Positions 55,199 to 64,000 are shown, counted from the stretch's first letter. The stretch: DNA of 64,000 bases from Calothrix sp. NIES-4101 (GCA_004296455.1 AP018280.1:6994794-7058793), one strand, 5' to 3'. A program made the numbers and translations. Notes: a model not told the origin generated them from the sequence alone.

Positions 55199-56668
55199 TT
55201 ATCCTTTAATTATTTGTGTAAGTCGCTCCACTCCTGTAACTAATTGTTCTTCGTCTAATTCTCCATAGCCAAAGATAAATTCACCATAAATATTGGGGTT
55301 AAGATATTGGCTAGAAGCTGACGTTATTCCTACTCCCAATTTAGCTGCACCTTGAATAATTTCATTATCACTCATATTTGTATTTAACCTTACCATGACA
55401 TGTAAGCCTGCTTTATCACCTAAAATTTCAACACTTTCACCAAAGTGAAATTTTAGAGCTTTGACAAGAACTTGGCGACGATAATCATAGAGCGATCGCA
55501 TTTTCCGAATATGTCGTTCTAAATGCCCTTCGGCAATAAAATCAGTTAGTACCTGCTGTTCTAAAATCGGTAAATGTCTGTCACTCAACCATTTTGCACG
55601 AGCAAAAATATTTACTAAATTCTTGGGAATAACTAAATAACCAATTCGTAATGAAGGAAATAAGACTTTAGAAAATGTCCCTACATATAATACAGAATTG
55701 TGGTTATCTAGCCCTTGTAAAGCGGGAATTGGTCTATCTCCATAACGATATTCGCTGTCGTAATCATCTTCAATAATCAGTGAGCCAGTTTGTGATGCCC
55801 AATTCAGTAATTCTAAACGTCGAGGTAATGATAAAATTGCGCCTGTGGGAAACTGATGTGAGGGAGTAATGTAAACAAGTCGGATATTCTCCTTTTCCAG
55901 CGAGTGAACCAATTTATTGACAATTAAACCTGACTCATCAACCGCTATTGGTAATAACTTTGCTCCATATGCTTGAAAGATTAATCTCGCACTCACATAG
56001 CCCGGTTCCTCCAAAGCAATAATATTGCCAGGTTCTATCAAAAGACGTATAATCAAATCTAGCGCTTGCTGTGTACCATTAGTAATTAATACTTGTTCTG
56101 GTTCACAATTAATCCCACGTACACGAGAAATGTAAATTGCGATCGCCTCTCGTAATGGTTTGTAACCTAGAGGTTCGGTTGAATAATCCAGCCATTCTAA
56201 ACTTGTATTACAATATTTATCAAGTAGCTTTTTCCATAATTTTATTGGAAATTTATTCAATGCAGGACGACCGTAACGAAAGCTAATTTCTAATTGTTTC
56301 TCATTCAGAATCGGGACGTTTTTTGTCTGCAAAAGATTCATTCCATACTCAGAAAATTTGATTTTTGCACTGTTATTCTTTTCTATAGATTCAACTGGTT
56401 GCGAATCGAATAAATCATCGGGAAGCTGAGTACAAATGTATGTTCCCGAACCAATAACAGTTTCCAGATATCCTTCACTCAGAAGTTGTTCGTAACTTTG
56501 TGTCACTGTACTGCGAGAGACTCCCAAGGCTTTCGCCATTTGGCGTGTTGAAGGAATACGCTGCCCTGGTGGCAATTTTCCGCACAAAATAGCTTGACGG
56601 ACTTCTTCATAAATTTGTTGATGAAGTGGCAAGGGGGAATGATTATCTAGGGTAATTAGTAAATCCAT
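55199..56668 (-). CDS. MocR/PdxR-type regulator (GntR-aminotransferase fusion)
   Basis: About 489 residues from the ATG at 56668 (MDLLITLDN); the open frame extends upstream but without family-like sequence. N-terminal GntR winged helix at about 10-80 (PLHQQIYEEVRQAILCGKLPPGQRIPSTRQMAKALGVSRSTVTQSYEQLLSEGYL), then a class I aminotransferase-like domain with ITNGTQQALDLI, EEPGYVSARLIF and the PLP lysine in LYVGTFSKVLFPSLRIGYLV. Such proteins sense PLP and regulate vitamin B6 or amine metabolism. It is divergent from a GNAT gene and a PNPOx-like gene, which are its likely targets (inference). Confidence 0.92.
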   Translation of the reverse strand: MDLLITLDNHSPLPLHQQIYEEVRQAILCGKLPPGQRIPSTRQMAKALGVSRSTVTQSYEQLLSEGYLETVIGSGTYICTQLPDDLFDSQPVESIEKNNSAKIKFSEYGMNLLQTKNVPILNEKQLEISFRYGRPALNKFPIKLWKKLLDKYCNTSLEWLDYSTEPLGYKPLREAIAIYISRVRGINCEPEQVLITNGTQQALDLIIRLLIEPGNIIALEEPGYVSARLIFQAYGAKLLPIAVDESGLIVNKLVHSLEKENIRLVYITPSHQFPTGAILSLPRRLELLNWASQTGSLIIEDDYDSEYRYGDRPIPALQGLDNHNSVLYVGTFSKVLFPSLRIGYLVIPKNLVNIFARAKWLSDRHLPILEQQVLTDFIAEGHLERHIRKMRSLYDYRRQVLVKALKFHFGESVEILGDKAGLHVMVRLNTNMSDNEIIQGAAKLGVGITSASSQYLNPNIYGEFIFGYGELDEEQLVTGVERLTQIIKG

Positions 56669-56840
56669 ACTCAATACGTAGCACTGAAAACGGAACAAGT
56701 GGACTGGTAATAAATTATCAAAGTGGCTCTTGTCAAAGACCACTTGGGAAATTAATCTTTAAATGTGTTGTTGAAGAGTAAGTATTCCTCAAATTCCCTG
56801 ATATTTGAAGATTATTTGTTGAGTTGGATTCAGAATCAAA

Positions 56841-57314
56841 ATGCAACAATCAATCATTATTCAAGAAGCGAAATCAGAACAAGATATATTAATTGCTGAA
56901 CACTTTTACAAAATGTGGCTTGATATTGGTATTCCCCAAGATGCTATCGAAGATGATTACCAGGTAATTATTATTCAGTTTATCGAAAATGCACGTCAAA
57001 AGCTCTGTTATAAAAGTTTTTTGGCAGAAATTGATGGTGTCATTGTTGGTTCAATAAGCTGTCAATTATATGCAGGGTTATATCCAAGTGTAATTAAATC
57101 CAAGTATCGCCAATCTGGTTATATTTGGGGTGTTTATGTTGAGCCTGAATATCGTAAACAAGGCATTGCCAATAACTTAACTAATACAGCAATTGAGTAT
57201 TTAAAAACTATTGGCTGCACAAGGGTTATTTTAAATGCCTCTCCCGCCGGTAAATCTGTTTATCAAAGTCTTGGTTTTGTTGAAAGTAATGCAATGCATT
57301 TAGATTTAGATTAG
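56841..57314 (+). CDS. GNAT-family N-acetyltransferase
   Basis: 157 residues with the GCN5 fold. The acetyl-CoA-binding motif A is GVYVEPEYRKQGIANNLTNTAIEYL (Q/RxxGxG/A pattern), preceded by FLAEIDGVIVGSISCQLYAG, and followed by CTRVILNASPAGKSVYQSLGF. Substrate not predictable. It starts about 170 bases from the divergent MocR gene, and 60 bases before a PNPOx-like gene in the same direction, so the three form a likely regulator-target cluster. Confidence 0.9.
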   Translation: MQQSIIIQEAKSEQDILIAEHFYKMWLDIGIPQDAIEDDYQVIIIQFIENARQKLCYKSFLAEIDGVIVGSISCQLYAGLYPSVIKSKYRQSGYIWGVYVEPEYRKQGIANNLTNTAIEYLKTIGCTRVILNASPAGKSVYQSLGFVESNAMHLDLD

Positions 57315-57374
57315 ATGTACTTCATCTAGTTTAACTTTAATTAAATTCATTAAATTGAACTTAAAGAGGTAAGC

Positions 57375-58055
57375 ATGAATAATTTTGAAAGTGAAAATAA
57401 ACAGGAAAAATTGATTGTAACTCAACGCAGTCAAATAAAAAGAATTCCTCAACGTGGTAATTACGATCGCGAAACGATTTACCATATACTAGATGAGGGT
57501 TTAGTATGTCATGTGGGATTTGTTGTCGATACGCAACCGTTTGTAATTCCGACTGCATATGGAAGAGTCAACGATAAACTCTACATCCACGGTTCTCCTG
57601 CCAGTCGGATGTTACGCTCATTAATTCGCAGTATTGAAGTCTGCGTTACTGTCACCTTACTTGATGGTTTAGTATTAGCGCGATCGGCTTTTCACCATTC
57701 AATGAATTACCGTTCTGTTGTGATATTTGGACAAGCTGAAATCGTCAGCAATAGTGATGAAAAACTGACGGCACTGCAAGCATTTACTGAACATGTGGTG
57801 CGGGGAAGATGGGATGATGTGCGTCAACCAAATCTTCAGGAATTACAAGGTACAATGGTACTTTCATTGCCTTTAAATGAAGCGTCAGCAAAAATACGAA
57901 CAGGTTTACCGATTGATGATGAAGCTGATTACAGTTTACCTGTTTGGGCAGGTATTTTACCTCTGCAATTATTAGCAGGTAATCCTATTCCTGATTCTCA
58001 ATTATCAAAGGATATTGCATTACCTGCCTATGTAAAAAATTACGATCGCCTGTGA
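57375..58055 (+). CDS. Pyridoxamine 5'-phosphate oxidase-like flavin-binding protein
   Basis: 226 residues. Split-barrel flavin fold: YDRETIYHILDEGLVCHVGFVVDTQPFVIPTAYGRVNDKLYIHGSPASRMLRSL, then VCVTVTLLDGLVLARSAFHHSMNYRSVVIFGQAEIV. This is the FMN-binding group often found beside MocR regulators. The typical PNPOx catalytic C-terminus is replaced by a short tail, so it is likely not the B6 oxidase itself but a related nitroreductase- or antibiotic-resistance-type flavoprotein. A ribosome binding site AGAGGT precedes the ATG. Confidence 0.9.
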   Translation: MNNFESENKQEKLIVTQRSQIKRIPQRGNYDRETIYHILDEGLVCHVGFVVDTQPFVIPTAYGRVNDKLYIHGSPASRMLRSLIRSIEVCVTVTLLDGLVLARSAFHHSMNYRSVVIFGQAEIVSNSDEKLTALQAFTEHVVRGRWDDVRQPNLQELQGTMVLSLPLNEASAKIRTGLPIDDEADYSLPVWAGILPLQLLAGNPIPDSQLSKDIALPAYVKNYDRL

Positions 58056-58074
58056 TCGATTACCGATTAAATGG

Positions 58075-58272
58075 TTATCCCGCATTGCGTATATAACTGA
58101 TACCGCGATATTTCAAACAAGATGATGGTGATTTAGTTTTCGTACCAAAATAATTAACTATCTTGTTGATTTTGTAGGTTACTCCTCGATAAATGGCTGT
58201 ACCTTCGCTGCCATGTTTATCTGATTCAACAGCATGAGATTGATAAGAAATTCCTCGGTAACAAAGTTGCAT
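58075..58272 (-). CDS. DUF4278 small protein with three YRG repeats
   Basis: 65 residues. Three copies of a YRGxxY core: LCYRGISYQSH at the start, AIYRGVTYKIN in the middle and KYRGISYIRNA at the end. This is the hallmark of DUF4278, a small cyanobacterial family whose usual members have one N-terminal core and a second one downstream. Function is unknown, although several such genes are stress-responsive. It is convergent with the PNPOx-like gene, with 20 bases between stops. Confidence 0.85.
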   Translation of the reverse strand: MQLCYRGISYQSHAVESDKHGSEGTAIYRGVTYKINKIVNYFGTKTKSPSSCLKYRGISYIRNAG

Positions 58273-58400
58273 GGCTTGACTCCTAAGATAACTCTAGATG
58301 TTGTCGAAAATTGTTTTGTTGTTTTGGCGATCGCTAATTTTGTAATAGAGTCTGGGTTGCCTCGTTTATGCACTCATACAGCTTAAATTTGCCCAAAAAT

Positions 58401-58437
58401 GTCTGTAGAGACGTAAAATACCTACGTCTCTACAGAC
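58401..58437. repeat. Inverted repeat of the TGTAGAGACG family
   Basis: Perfect 15-base arms (GTCTGTAGAGACGTA and complement) with a seven-base loop, between the DUF4278 and nitroreductase genes. It is the same family as the palindrome at 1415-1445. Confidence 0.8.
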
Positions 58438-58513
58438 CACAATCTTGCGGCATTGCTTGTAAATAAAGCGTATTCGGTTATGCACTAGGAAATGTTATGT
58501 TTTGTAACACTAC

Positions 58514-59137
58514 TTACAAAATTGGAGAAACCTGGTTCCATTTCCCAGAAAAGACGAAATTTTCCAAAGACTTGCGATCGCGTTCAGCGTATTCTCGTTG
58601 TTGTAATTTTTCCGAAAGGTTTGTGGAATCTCCTAAATAACCTAATGCCATGGCGGCTACAGGTGCGTATCCATCAGGGATATCATAGATTTTTCTGGCT
58701 TTATCCACATCGAAACCAGCCATTTGGTGGATAAATAGTCCTTCAGCAGTTGCTTGTATTGTCATTTGAGCGGATGCAGCACCAACATCATGGAACGCAT
58801 GGCGATTTTCTGCCCCATTACGTTCAAAATATAGCTTGGCGATGGACAACATTAATACTGGAGCATTTTTTGCCCATTCTTGATTACCTTCTGCCAAGCA
58901 ACTCAATAAATTTTCAAATTCGACTGGGTTATCTTTGGTGGCGATAATAAAATGCCAGGGTTGCTCATTGTAGGAGGAAGCAGCCCATCGTGCGGCTTCC
59001 AATAAGGTACGTATTTTTTCTGCTTCAACCATTTCATCGGAAAAAGCTACAGGACTCCAGCGTGCTGAGAGCAATGCATGAATGCGATGCTCTGTATAAG
59101 CCAATTTTCTGCTTGTAATATTATTAAGTCGTTGCAT
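58514..59137 (-). CDS. Nitroreductase-family flavoprotein
   Basis: 207 residues, FMN-dependent. Conserved features: HRIHALLSARWSPVAFSDEMV at the start with the FMN-phosphate arginine region, AARWAASSYNEQPWHFIIATKD, an aromatic/dimer part FHDVGAASAQMTIQATAEGLFIHQMAGFD, and the C-terminal GYAPVAAMALGYLGD. It reduces nitro compounds or quinones, with unknown physiological substrate. No partner gene nearby. Confidence 0.92.
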   Translation of the reverse strand: MQRLNNITSRKLAYTEHRIHALLSARWSPVAFSDEMVEAEKIRTLLEAARWAASSYNEQPWHFIIATKDNPVEFENLLSCLAEGNQEWAKNAPVLMLSIAKLYFERNGAENRHAFHDVGAASAQMTIQATAEGLFIHQMAGFDVDKARKIYDIPDGYAPVAAMALGYLGDSTNLSEKLQQREYAERDRKSLENFVFSGKWNQVSPIL

Positions 59138-59333
59138 AGAAACTTGCCTGTTGAAACTGTTGGACTTAAATTATTGCCATGTCTAATAATTTATTCATCC
59201 TCATCCAAAAGGTAAGTGCTAGTACTTATCAAAACGTCTATCTTGGGAGTGAAAGTTTTTAGTTGTATTGGTTATTTTTGTCTAATTAATTTGTTTATTT
59301 TTTGCGAGTCAATAGCAGATTTACTCTTATTAT

Positions 59334-59666
59334 TTAGTTAGCTGGAGGGAGTGATTTGCGACAACTTAATTCACAATTTCGCTGACTACGTATACAACCA
59401 TAATTGGCAAATCTGTGACTGTGCTTATATACTGTGGGAAATGCAAGTAAGTGTAAGGGTATTTTGGTTAATTTCCAAATTAATCTACCCAAGGAATGAA
59501 AAACATCCGCAGCTTCAGCGATAGTGCGTTCTTCCAGAAACTCATTTAATTCACTTTTAAAAGCTTGCCACTGAGAATTAATGGTTGCTGGATGACATTT
59601 ATCGTATGCTGCCATACCCATATGATAATTATGGATTATTCTAATAATGTTTCTAATAATAGACAT
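59334..59666 (-). CDS. Small protein downstream of the HEAT-NTPase, with MazG-like acidic pattern
   Basis: 110 residues. Conserved-looking parts: RIIHNYHMGMAAYDKCHPATINSQWQAFKSELNEFLEERTIAEAADVFHSLGRLIWKL. The helical E-L-N-E ... E-A-A-D pattern echoes the all-alpha NTP pyrophosphatases (MazG: ExxE then ExxD) with a shorter spacing. This is inference and not a firm family call. The C-terminal third is basic (HSHRFANYGCIRSQRNCELSCR). It starts 16 bases after the stop of the 815-residue protein, on the same strand, so the two are almost certainly one operon. Confidence 0.7.
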   Translation of the reverse strand: MSIIRNIIRIIHNYHMGMAAYDKCHPATINSQWQAFKSELNEFLEERTIAEAADVFHSLGRLIWKLTKIPLHLLAFPTVYKHSHRFANYGCIRSQRNCELSCRKSLPPAN

Positions 59667-59682
59667 AAAATTCTAGTTGAGA

Positions 59683-62130
59683 TTAAGGAACAAGCGATTG
59701 TGTTGAGGGAATTACCCCAGTTAGCTTACTCAATTTTTGGGGCACAAAATCAGCATCTTTTGCATTACTAATTTGTGATAAATAACAATCTGCAACAGCG
59801 ATTAAAAATCCCTTTATTCCATCTTGATGATGATTTTTTAGTAAATCATCGGCTTTTTTAAAGAAATGCGATCGCCATTTACCCTCATTATTTTCATACA
59901 TTTCTACCAGATATAATCCAGCTAAATATTCAGCTAAAGGGTCAAGACAGAATTTAATTTTATCTTTTGCTGAACCAATAGTTTGAATTAAGTGCAAACT
60001 ATTTTCTAGATAATTAAGCCGTGCGTCTGGATTATCTGGATTGAATGTAGCTAAAACAGCTAATAATTCCTCACGTTTTGCTGTTCCTGGTTGATAAGTT
60101 TCCCGTAAACATTCCCAAGCAATGATTTTTGCATCTTGATGTACGGTGCGATCGTTTAATTTGTCACCTGTGACATCACGATTTAATTCGTTCAAATATC
60201 CCAACATTAAATTTGGAACTGTTTCGGTAATACTATTACTTTGTTGTTGAGCATTTATCTGTAATGTCTCGGCATTGGCAATTATTTTTTCAGCATATAA
60301 CTTTGCTAATAATACCGTAATATTACGTTGTCCCACCATTAATGATAATTTTGTACAAGCATCAAAAAATTCTTGATCAGTAAATAAACTACGTTTACCT
60401 CGTTGCATTAAATATGCTTCCATAAAGGAAGAAAGCTTGTTTGCTTCAATTCGCAATGGCTTAATAATAGTCTTATTTACCCTTCCTAATTTCTCTTCTA
60501 AACGCGAAGTAATTACCAATGCATTTACGGGAAAATCAGGTGAATCTGGTTGTAAAGCTTCACGAGTAGTTGTATTTAATTCCGAAAACCTATCAACTAT
60601 TACCAAGATGCGTCTTTTTCTTAATAGTTTTAACAACAATTGTTCGCAGATTGGTTCCGGTTCGTCAATTAATGCTTGTAACTGTCCGCGAATTGCTTCA
60701 ATGAGGGCTAATTTCCCCTCAACTGGGCGAAATTCCTCTTCCAAAATCACAGGTAACATTAAATGTTCACAAAGTCGTTGATTTTGCTTTTCTGCGATCG
60801 CCCAATTAGCAATTTGACAAGCCAAACTCGTTTTCCCAATACCACCTTCACCGCAAATTACCAAACAACTGCGTTGTTTTTCAAACGTGGGACGTAAATT
60901 TTCTGGCGTTAGTTGCGGTAATGTATTGCCATCAAGAATAACTGGAATTGGAATATAATTACTACGGCTAGTAACTGTATCTTTTTTGGGAAATTGTTCC
61001 CGCGCTGATTCAATATATTTATTTACCCAGGCATCCAAAACTTGGGGATGGAAGTGAAACCAACCAATAAATAAGACGTACCGCAACGGCACGTTAATAC
61101 TCAGAAATGGTAGTGAAAAATCTGTGTAAGGCTTGAGGGCATTATTAATTTTCAATAACCATAAAGGCTTAATTTGTAATAGTATTAACCATAAAATTGG
61201 CAGTAAAGTTACATAACCCACAACTCCTAAAAGTAACTTATGCTGTAAAAGCCATGTCACGACGACATCAAATAACCGCGTCTCCTTCTCTGCTTTTAGC
61301 GCTTCCAATGGACGACGGATGCGAGCAGTATCCAGTTCGGTAAAATTTTCTTTGTGCGATTCCAGAATTTGAATAACCTGCTCAAAATTACCTATTACCT
61401 TCGTCAACTTTGGACTCGGCAAATTATCAGCCACATCCTGATAACCACCAATAATTCCACCCAAACCCTTGACTACGGCATACCGCACGTAATATTCACT
61501 ATCATCCAGCAAAGGAATTAAAATCTGTACCGCAGAACTTGCTTCAGTCCCCATTGCTCCCAAAGCCAAAGCCGCATTTTTACGAACACGAGGATTACTA
61601 TCTTTTAAAGCATTAATCAGCGATGGAACCGCAACCTTCGCCTCACTACCAATCCTCCTCAAAGCCGAAGCAGCATAAATACGAACGTACTGCTCCTTAT
61701 CCTGCAAAGCAGCCATCAAAGCCGGAACCGCAGATTTCGCCGGTATCCCAATTTCACCCAATGCTAGTACTGCATACATCCGCACTTGCACATCTTCATC
61801 TTGTAGAGATTCTGTCAAGGCACCTACCGCAGTCGCAGCTTCCGCACCCATATCACCCAAAACCCAAGCTGCACGCCATCGGATTTGACAATCTGGATTT
61901 TTGAGATTTTCTACCAGTGTGGGAACTGCCGAGGAACCAATACTCACAAGTGCGTCATGTGCTTCCAAACGCACACGAGCATTGGTATCAATCAGCTTTT
62001 CGACTATTGGCGTGATTTTTGTATCAGCAGTAATCTGTGCCCAGCTATTTCCAGTACATAAGCAAAATAGCAGCAAGCATAGTACAGCTAGTTTACAGAA
62101 TTTTTGGGCGATCGCTTGGGTGGCTTTCAC
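59683..62130 (-). CDS. HEAT-repeat, transmembrane, STAND/NACHT-like NTPase fusion
   Basis: 815 residues. Signal peptide-like head 1-31 (VLCLLLFCLCTGNSWA). HEAT repeats run from about 40 to 230, with repeated D..VR..A..ALG.IG..A..AVPAL units. A hydrophobic segment follows at 297-323 (KLLLGVVGYVTLLPILWLILLQ), with another possible membrane-adjacent segment at 338-362. Then an NTPase: Walker A GEGGIGKTS (427-435), Walker B-like ILVIVDRFSEL (508-518), and sensor-like NALVITSR. The C-terminal 250 residues are helical and unrecognised. If the head is a cleaved signal, HEAT repeats face the periplasm and the NTPase the cytoplasm. This resembles signal-transduction NTPases with numerous domains, a group linked to defence in other bacteria. 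Role here is unknown. Confidence 0.82.
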   Translation of the reverse strand: MKATQAIAQKFCKLAVLCLLLFCLCTGNSWAQITADTKITPIVEKLIDTNARVRLEAHDALVSIGSSAVPTLVENLKNPDCQIRWRAAWVLGDMGAEAATAVGALTESLQDEDVQVRMYAVLALGEIGIPAKSAVPALMAALQDKEQYVRIYAASALRRIGSEAKVAVPSLINALKDSNPRVRKNAALALGAMGTEASSAVQILIPLLDDSEYYVRYAVVKGLGGIIGGYQDVADNLPSPKLTKVIGNFEQVIQILESHKENFTELDTARIRRPLEALKAEKETRLFDVVVTWLLQHKLLLGVVGYVTLLPILWLILLQIKPLWLLKINNALKPYTDFSLPFLSINVPLRYVLFIGWFHFHPQVLDAWVNKYIESAREQFPKKDTVTSRSNYIPIPVILDGNTLPQLTPENLRPTFEKQRSCLVICGEGGIGKTSLACQIANWAIAEKQNQRLCEHLMLPVILEEEFRPVEGKLALIEAIRGQLQALIDEPEPICEQLLLKLLRKRRILVIVDRFSELNTTTREALQPDSPDFPVNALVITSRLEEKLGRVNKTIIKPLRIEANKLSSFMEAYLMQRGKRSLFTDQEFFDACTKLSLMVGQRNITVLLAKLYAEKIIANAETLQINAQQQSNSITETVPNLMLGYLNELNRDVTGDKLNDRTVHQDAKIIAWECLRETYQPGTAKREELLAVLATFNPDNPDARLNYLENSLHLIQTIGSAKDKIKFCLDPLAEYLAGLYLVEMYENNEGKWRSHFFKKADDLLKNHHQDGIKGFLIAVADCYLSQISNAKDADFVPQKLSKLTGVIPSTQSLVP

Positions 62131-62251
62131 CGAGTTTATGGCTCCAATCAGGTAACTGTATCTATTTTACTCGGAGTTGAAAATAGTGCAGAATTACGCG
62201 ATCGCAATGACAATAGAGTTATAGATACTGAGTTAATTAGTGCCATTCATC

Positions 62252-63019
62252 CTAACGTGCAGTATAGCCGCCATCAATGACTAATTCTGCTCCGGTGACA
62301 AATTTCGATTCCTCAGAAGCTAAGTACAAAATTCCGTAAGCAATATCGTCTGGTTCACCCATATGCCCCAGAGGATGTAAGTAGTCCAGAAATTTCCGTC
62401 CCTTCTCCACATATTCTTTGCCACCGAAATGCTCTTCTACCATTGGTGTCATAATAAAACCGGGATGGACGGAGTTGACGCGAATATTATTAGATGCATA
62501 CAGCAAAGCATCGGTTTTACTCATTAAACGTACTGCACCTTTTGATGCATGATAAGCGGGAACACTGGTAGAACCAACCAATCCATATACAGCAGATATG
62601 TTGATAATACTGCCACTTCCAACATCCAACATAAAAGGAATCGCGTGTTTGGTACAGAAAAAGACTCCATTGACATTGACTGTCATGACAGCATTCCATT
62701 CTTCCTGGGTGATTTTATGAGTCGGTTTATTAATACCTGAAATTCCGGCATTATTCACCAAAACATCTATCTTTCCCCACTTGCGGTAGATATCTGCGAA
62801 TACACGCTCTACCTCAGATTCAATCCCAACATCTAATTTCCAGTATTCTGCCTCTCCATTGCTGTTTTGAATTTCTTCTATTAGTGCCTTACTTTCCTCG
62901 GCACGAATATCAGTGACTGCAATTTTTGCGCCTTCTTTCGCTAGCATCAAACTTGCAGCTTTACCAATACCCAAAGCTGCACCTGTAACTATTACAACTT
63001 TGTCCTTGACTCTATTCAT
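62252..63019 (-). CDS. Classical short-chain dehydrogenase/reductase
   Basis: 255 residues. The cofactor motif is VIVTGAALGIGKAASLML (TGxxxGIG), followed by the acidic strand end AVTDIRAEE (NAD preference), NNAGISG, the catalytic serine region IINISAVYG and Y-HAS-K (YHASKGAVRLM). The C-terminus PDDIAYGILYLASEESKFVTGAELVIDGGYTAR is typical of the glucose/cyclohexanol-dehydrogenase-like group. NAD(H)-dependent oxidoreductase with unknown substrate. Complete and intact. Confidence 0.95.
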   Translation of the reverse strand: MNRVKDKVVIVTGAALGIGKAASLMLAKEGAKIAVTDIRAEESKALIEEIQNSNGEAEYWKLDVGIESEVERVFADIYRKWGKIDVLVNNAGISGINKPTHKITQEEWNAVMTVNVNGVFFCTKHAIPFMLDVGSGSIINISAVYGLVGSTSVPAYHASKGAVRLMSKTDALLYASNNIRVNSVHPGFIMTPMVEEHFGGKEYVEKGRKFLDYLHPLGHMGEPDDIAYGILYLASEESKFVTGAELVIDGGYTAR

Positions 63020-63550
63020 ATTCCCCTCTTAGATATGTGTCGGAATCTCGATCAAATCAGCTAAAAAACAAACAAGCTGTTCTCGAATCAGGGAACTGGT
63101 AATTCCAAAAATATCCAATTTAGTAGCTTTGGAGGCATGTTTGATCTAAATTTGCTCTAAATATATTTAGCATATTTATCTCCCACCAAACATACTCACT
63201 ATTGGATAAGTTATTTTTTGGAAGCCCCTCAGGAAAAGGGAAAAGCTTAAAAACAAGATTTACTATCGAACGCTTTCTCTGACTACAACAAATATGTTCA
63301 CAAAGACATAAATTAGTTGTATTTTTTGACATGAATGTAGATGAGCGATCGACAAATTTTTAAGCATTATTTACATGCTTTAATTTGATTGTTAATCCGT
63401 GTATTTATAAATCATCCTATATCAAAATATTAATATTGACACTTATTTTTTCTAACATATTTGTTTTTCAGAAAAAGTAAATTTAGTTACTAATAGAATC
63501 ATGTCAGTAACTGGAATGAATATATAAAAACAAACTAAAAAGTAAATCTG
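63020..63550. other. Spacer between the SDR gene and the SGNH hydrolase
   Basis: About 530 bases, AT-rich in the right half. A 70-codon minus-strand frame (63332-63120) is open but without recognisable motif or ribosome binding site, and is not called. No repeat is seen. Confidence 0.45.
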
Positions 63551-64000
63551 TTAATTTTTAACAGTTTTTGTCCGAGATACAGTAATTTTCGACTCAATCT
63601 GATGGATAGCGGCTTGCCAAACTTCATAACCATTGAGACTCAGATGCAATCCATCGGTGGTTAAATCGGGACGTAAATTACCTTGAAAATCTGTAAACCA
63701 ATTATGGATATTTAAATAATTTGCACCTTCTTCCTTAGAAATTGTTGCCAACTTTTGGTTAATTTTGCGGATACGATTATTAGAAATTGTCGGTAAACGA
63801 GTTGGCAAAATTGATTGAACGATGATTTGAGTCAAGGGATGTTCTTCGCGCAAACGGCGAATAATCTTACGATGATTGCGTAAAATAACTTCATCAGCAG
63901 CACCTTTTCGCAAATCGTTAATGCCAGCCATCACATAGATAACATCAGGTCTTGTCTTAGAAAACATTGATACTCTTTTAAGTACACCTGTTGAAGTATC
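63551..64000 (-). CDS. SGNH/GDSL hydrolase, N-terminus beyond the window
   Basis: The frame stays open to the right edge of the window (in-frame codons upstream of the ATG at 63967 read DTSTGVLKRVS), so the gene continues outside. Visible blocks: RPDVIYVMAGINDLRKGA (block III with the oxyanion asparagine GxND) and the C-terminal block V DGLHLSLNGYEVW (D-x-x-H catalytic dyad). The N-terminal GDSL serine block is therefore off the edge. Likely a GDSL lipase/acylhydrolase acting on esters of carbohydrates or lipids. Signal peptide cannot be judged. Confidence 0.9.
   Translation of the reverse strand, partial: DTSTGVLKRVSMFSKTRPDVIYVMAGINDLRKGAADEVILRNHRKIIRRLREEHPLTQIIVQSILPTRLPTISNNRIRKINQKLATISKEEGANYLNIHNWFTDFQGNLRPDLTTDGLHLSLNGYEVWQAAIHQIESKITVSRTKTVKN

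Noticed and set aside
63120-63332. 70-codon minus-strand frame
   Set aside because: No motif, no ribosome binding site and an odd composition; left as spacer.
1-64000. tRNA, rRNA, tmRNA, prophage or complete insertion sequences
   Set aside because: I looked for T-loop-like GGTTC motifs, integrase and transposase motifs and long rRNA-like segments, and recognised none. A covariance-model scan would be needed to exclude small RNAs.

Overview
The window is chromosomal DNA of a filamentous, Nostoc/Calothrix-type cyanobacterium. Four things point there. The octamer GCGATCGC (HIP1) recurs in coding and non-coding DNA. There are short tandem heptamer repeats of the kind known from heterocystous strains. 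Several families are largely cyanobacterial (DUF3318, DUF4278, SLH-domain iron-uptake porin, CrtD-type desaturase, SphS/SphR). Housekeeping genes lie dispersed between long AT-rich spacers rather than in long operons. Both ends are cut: purF lacks its first codon(s) on the left, and an SGNH/GDSL hydrolase runs off the right end.

Layout. 1-6.7 kb: purF, a four-helix membrane protein, a secreted TPR protein, an unusual methyltransferase of the DNA-phosphorothioation-associated type with an internally duplicated flanking domain, and a DUF3124 lipoprotein. 6.7-9.0 kb is a small AT-rich accessory island: hicBA, a decayed RelE/ParE toxin gene just upstream of it, a 44-residue peptide gene and an LRAT-like cysteine-hydrolase gene. 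9-19.5 kb: leuS, a heptamer repeat array, an FHA protein, a copper P-type ATPase, small membrane proteins and a CPBP protease. 19.7-23.4 kb: a cytochrome P450 and two tandem paralogous coiled-coil proteins. 23.9-26.9 kb: the phosphate-sensing cluster sphR-sphS-phoU. 28.2-31.2 kb: a Crp/Fnr regulator and an SLH porin whose upstream region carries two half-sites spaced like a cyanobacterial PHO box. 32.6-33.0 kb: one miniature transposable element inserted inside another, both with intact target duplications. 33-49.8 kb: mostly housekeeping genes (crtD, M16 peptidase, LOG protein, fructosamine kinase, pheS, surE, MBL hydrolase, ribF, moxR, di-haem cytochrome, secA).

50-64 kb: an NAD(P)-binding protein, a methyltransferase pseudogene with a frameshift and a stop, a small phosphatase, a TrmJ-like methyltransferase, a beta-lactamase-fold protein, an AraC fragment, a MocR regulator divergent from GNAT and PNPOx-like genes, a DUF4278 protein, a nitroreductase, a two-gene unit made of an 815-residue HEAT/transmembrane/NTPase protein and a 110-residue protein, an SDR enzyme and the partial SGNH hydrolase.

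The most unusual items are the envelope-spanning HEAT-NTPase with its small partner, the sandwich-duplicated methyltransferase without dnd genes nearby, the nested miniature elements, the toxin relic beside hicBA, and the 44-aa peptide/LRAT pair. Functions are read from motifs only; no database search was possible.
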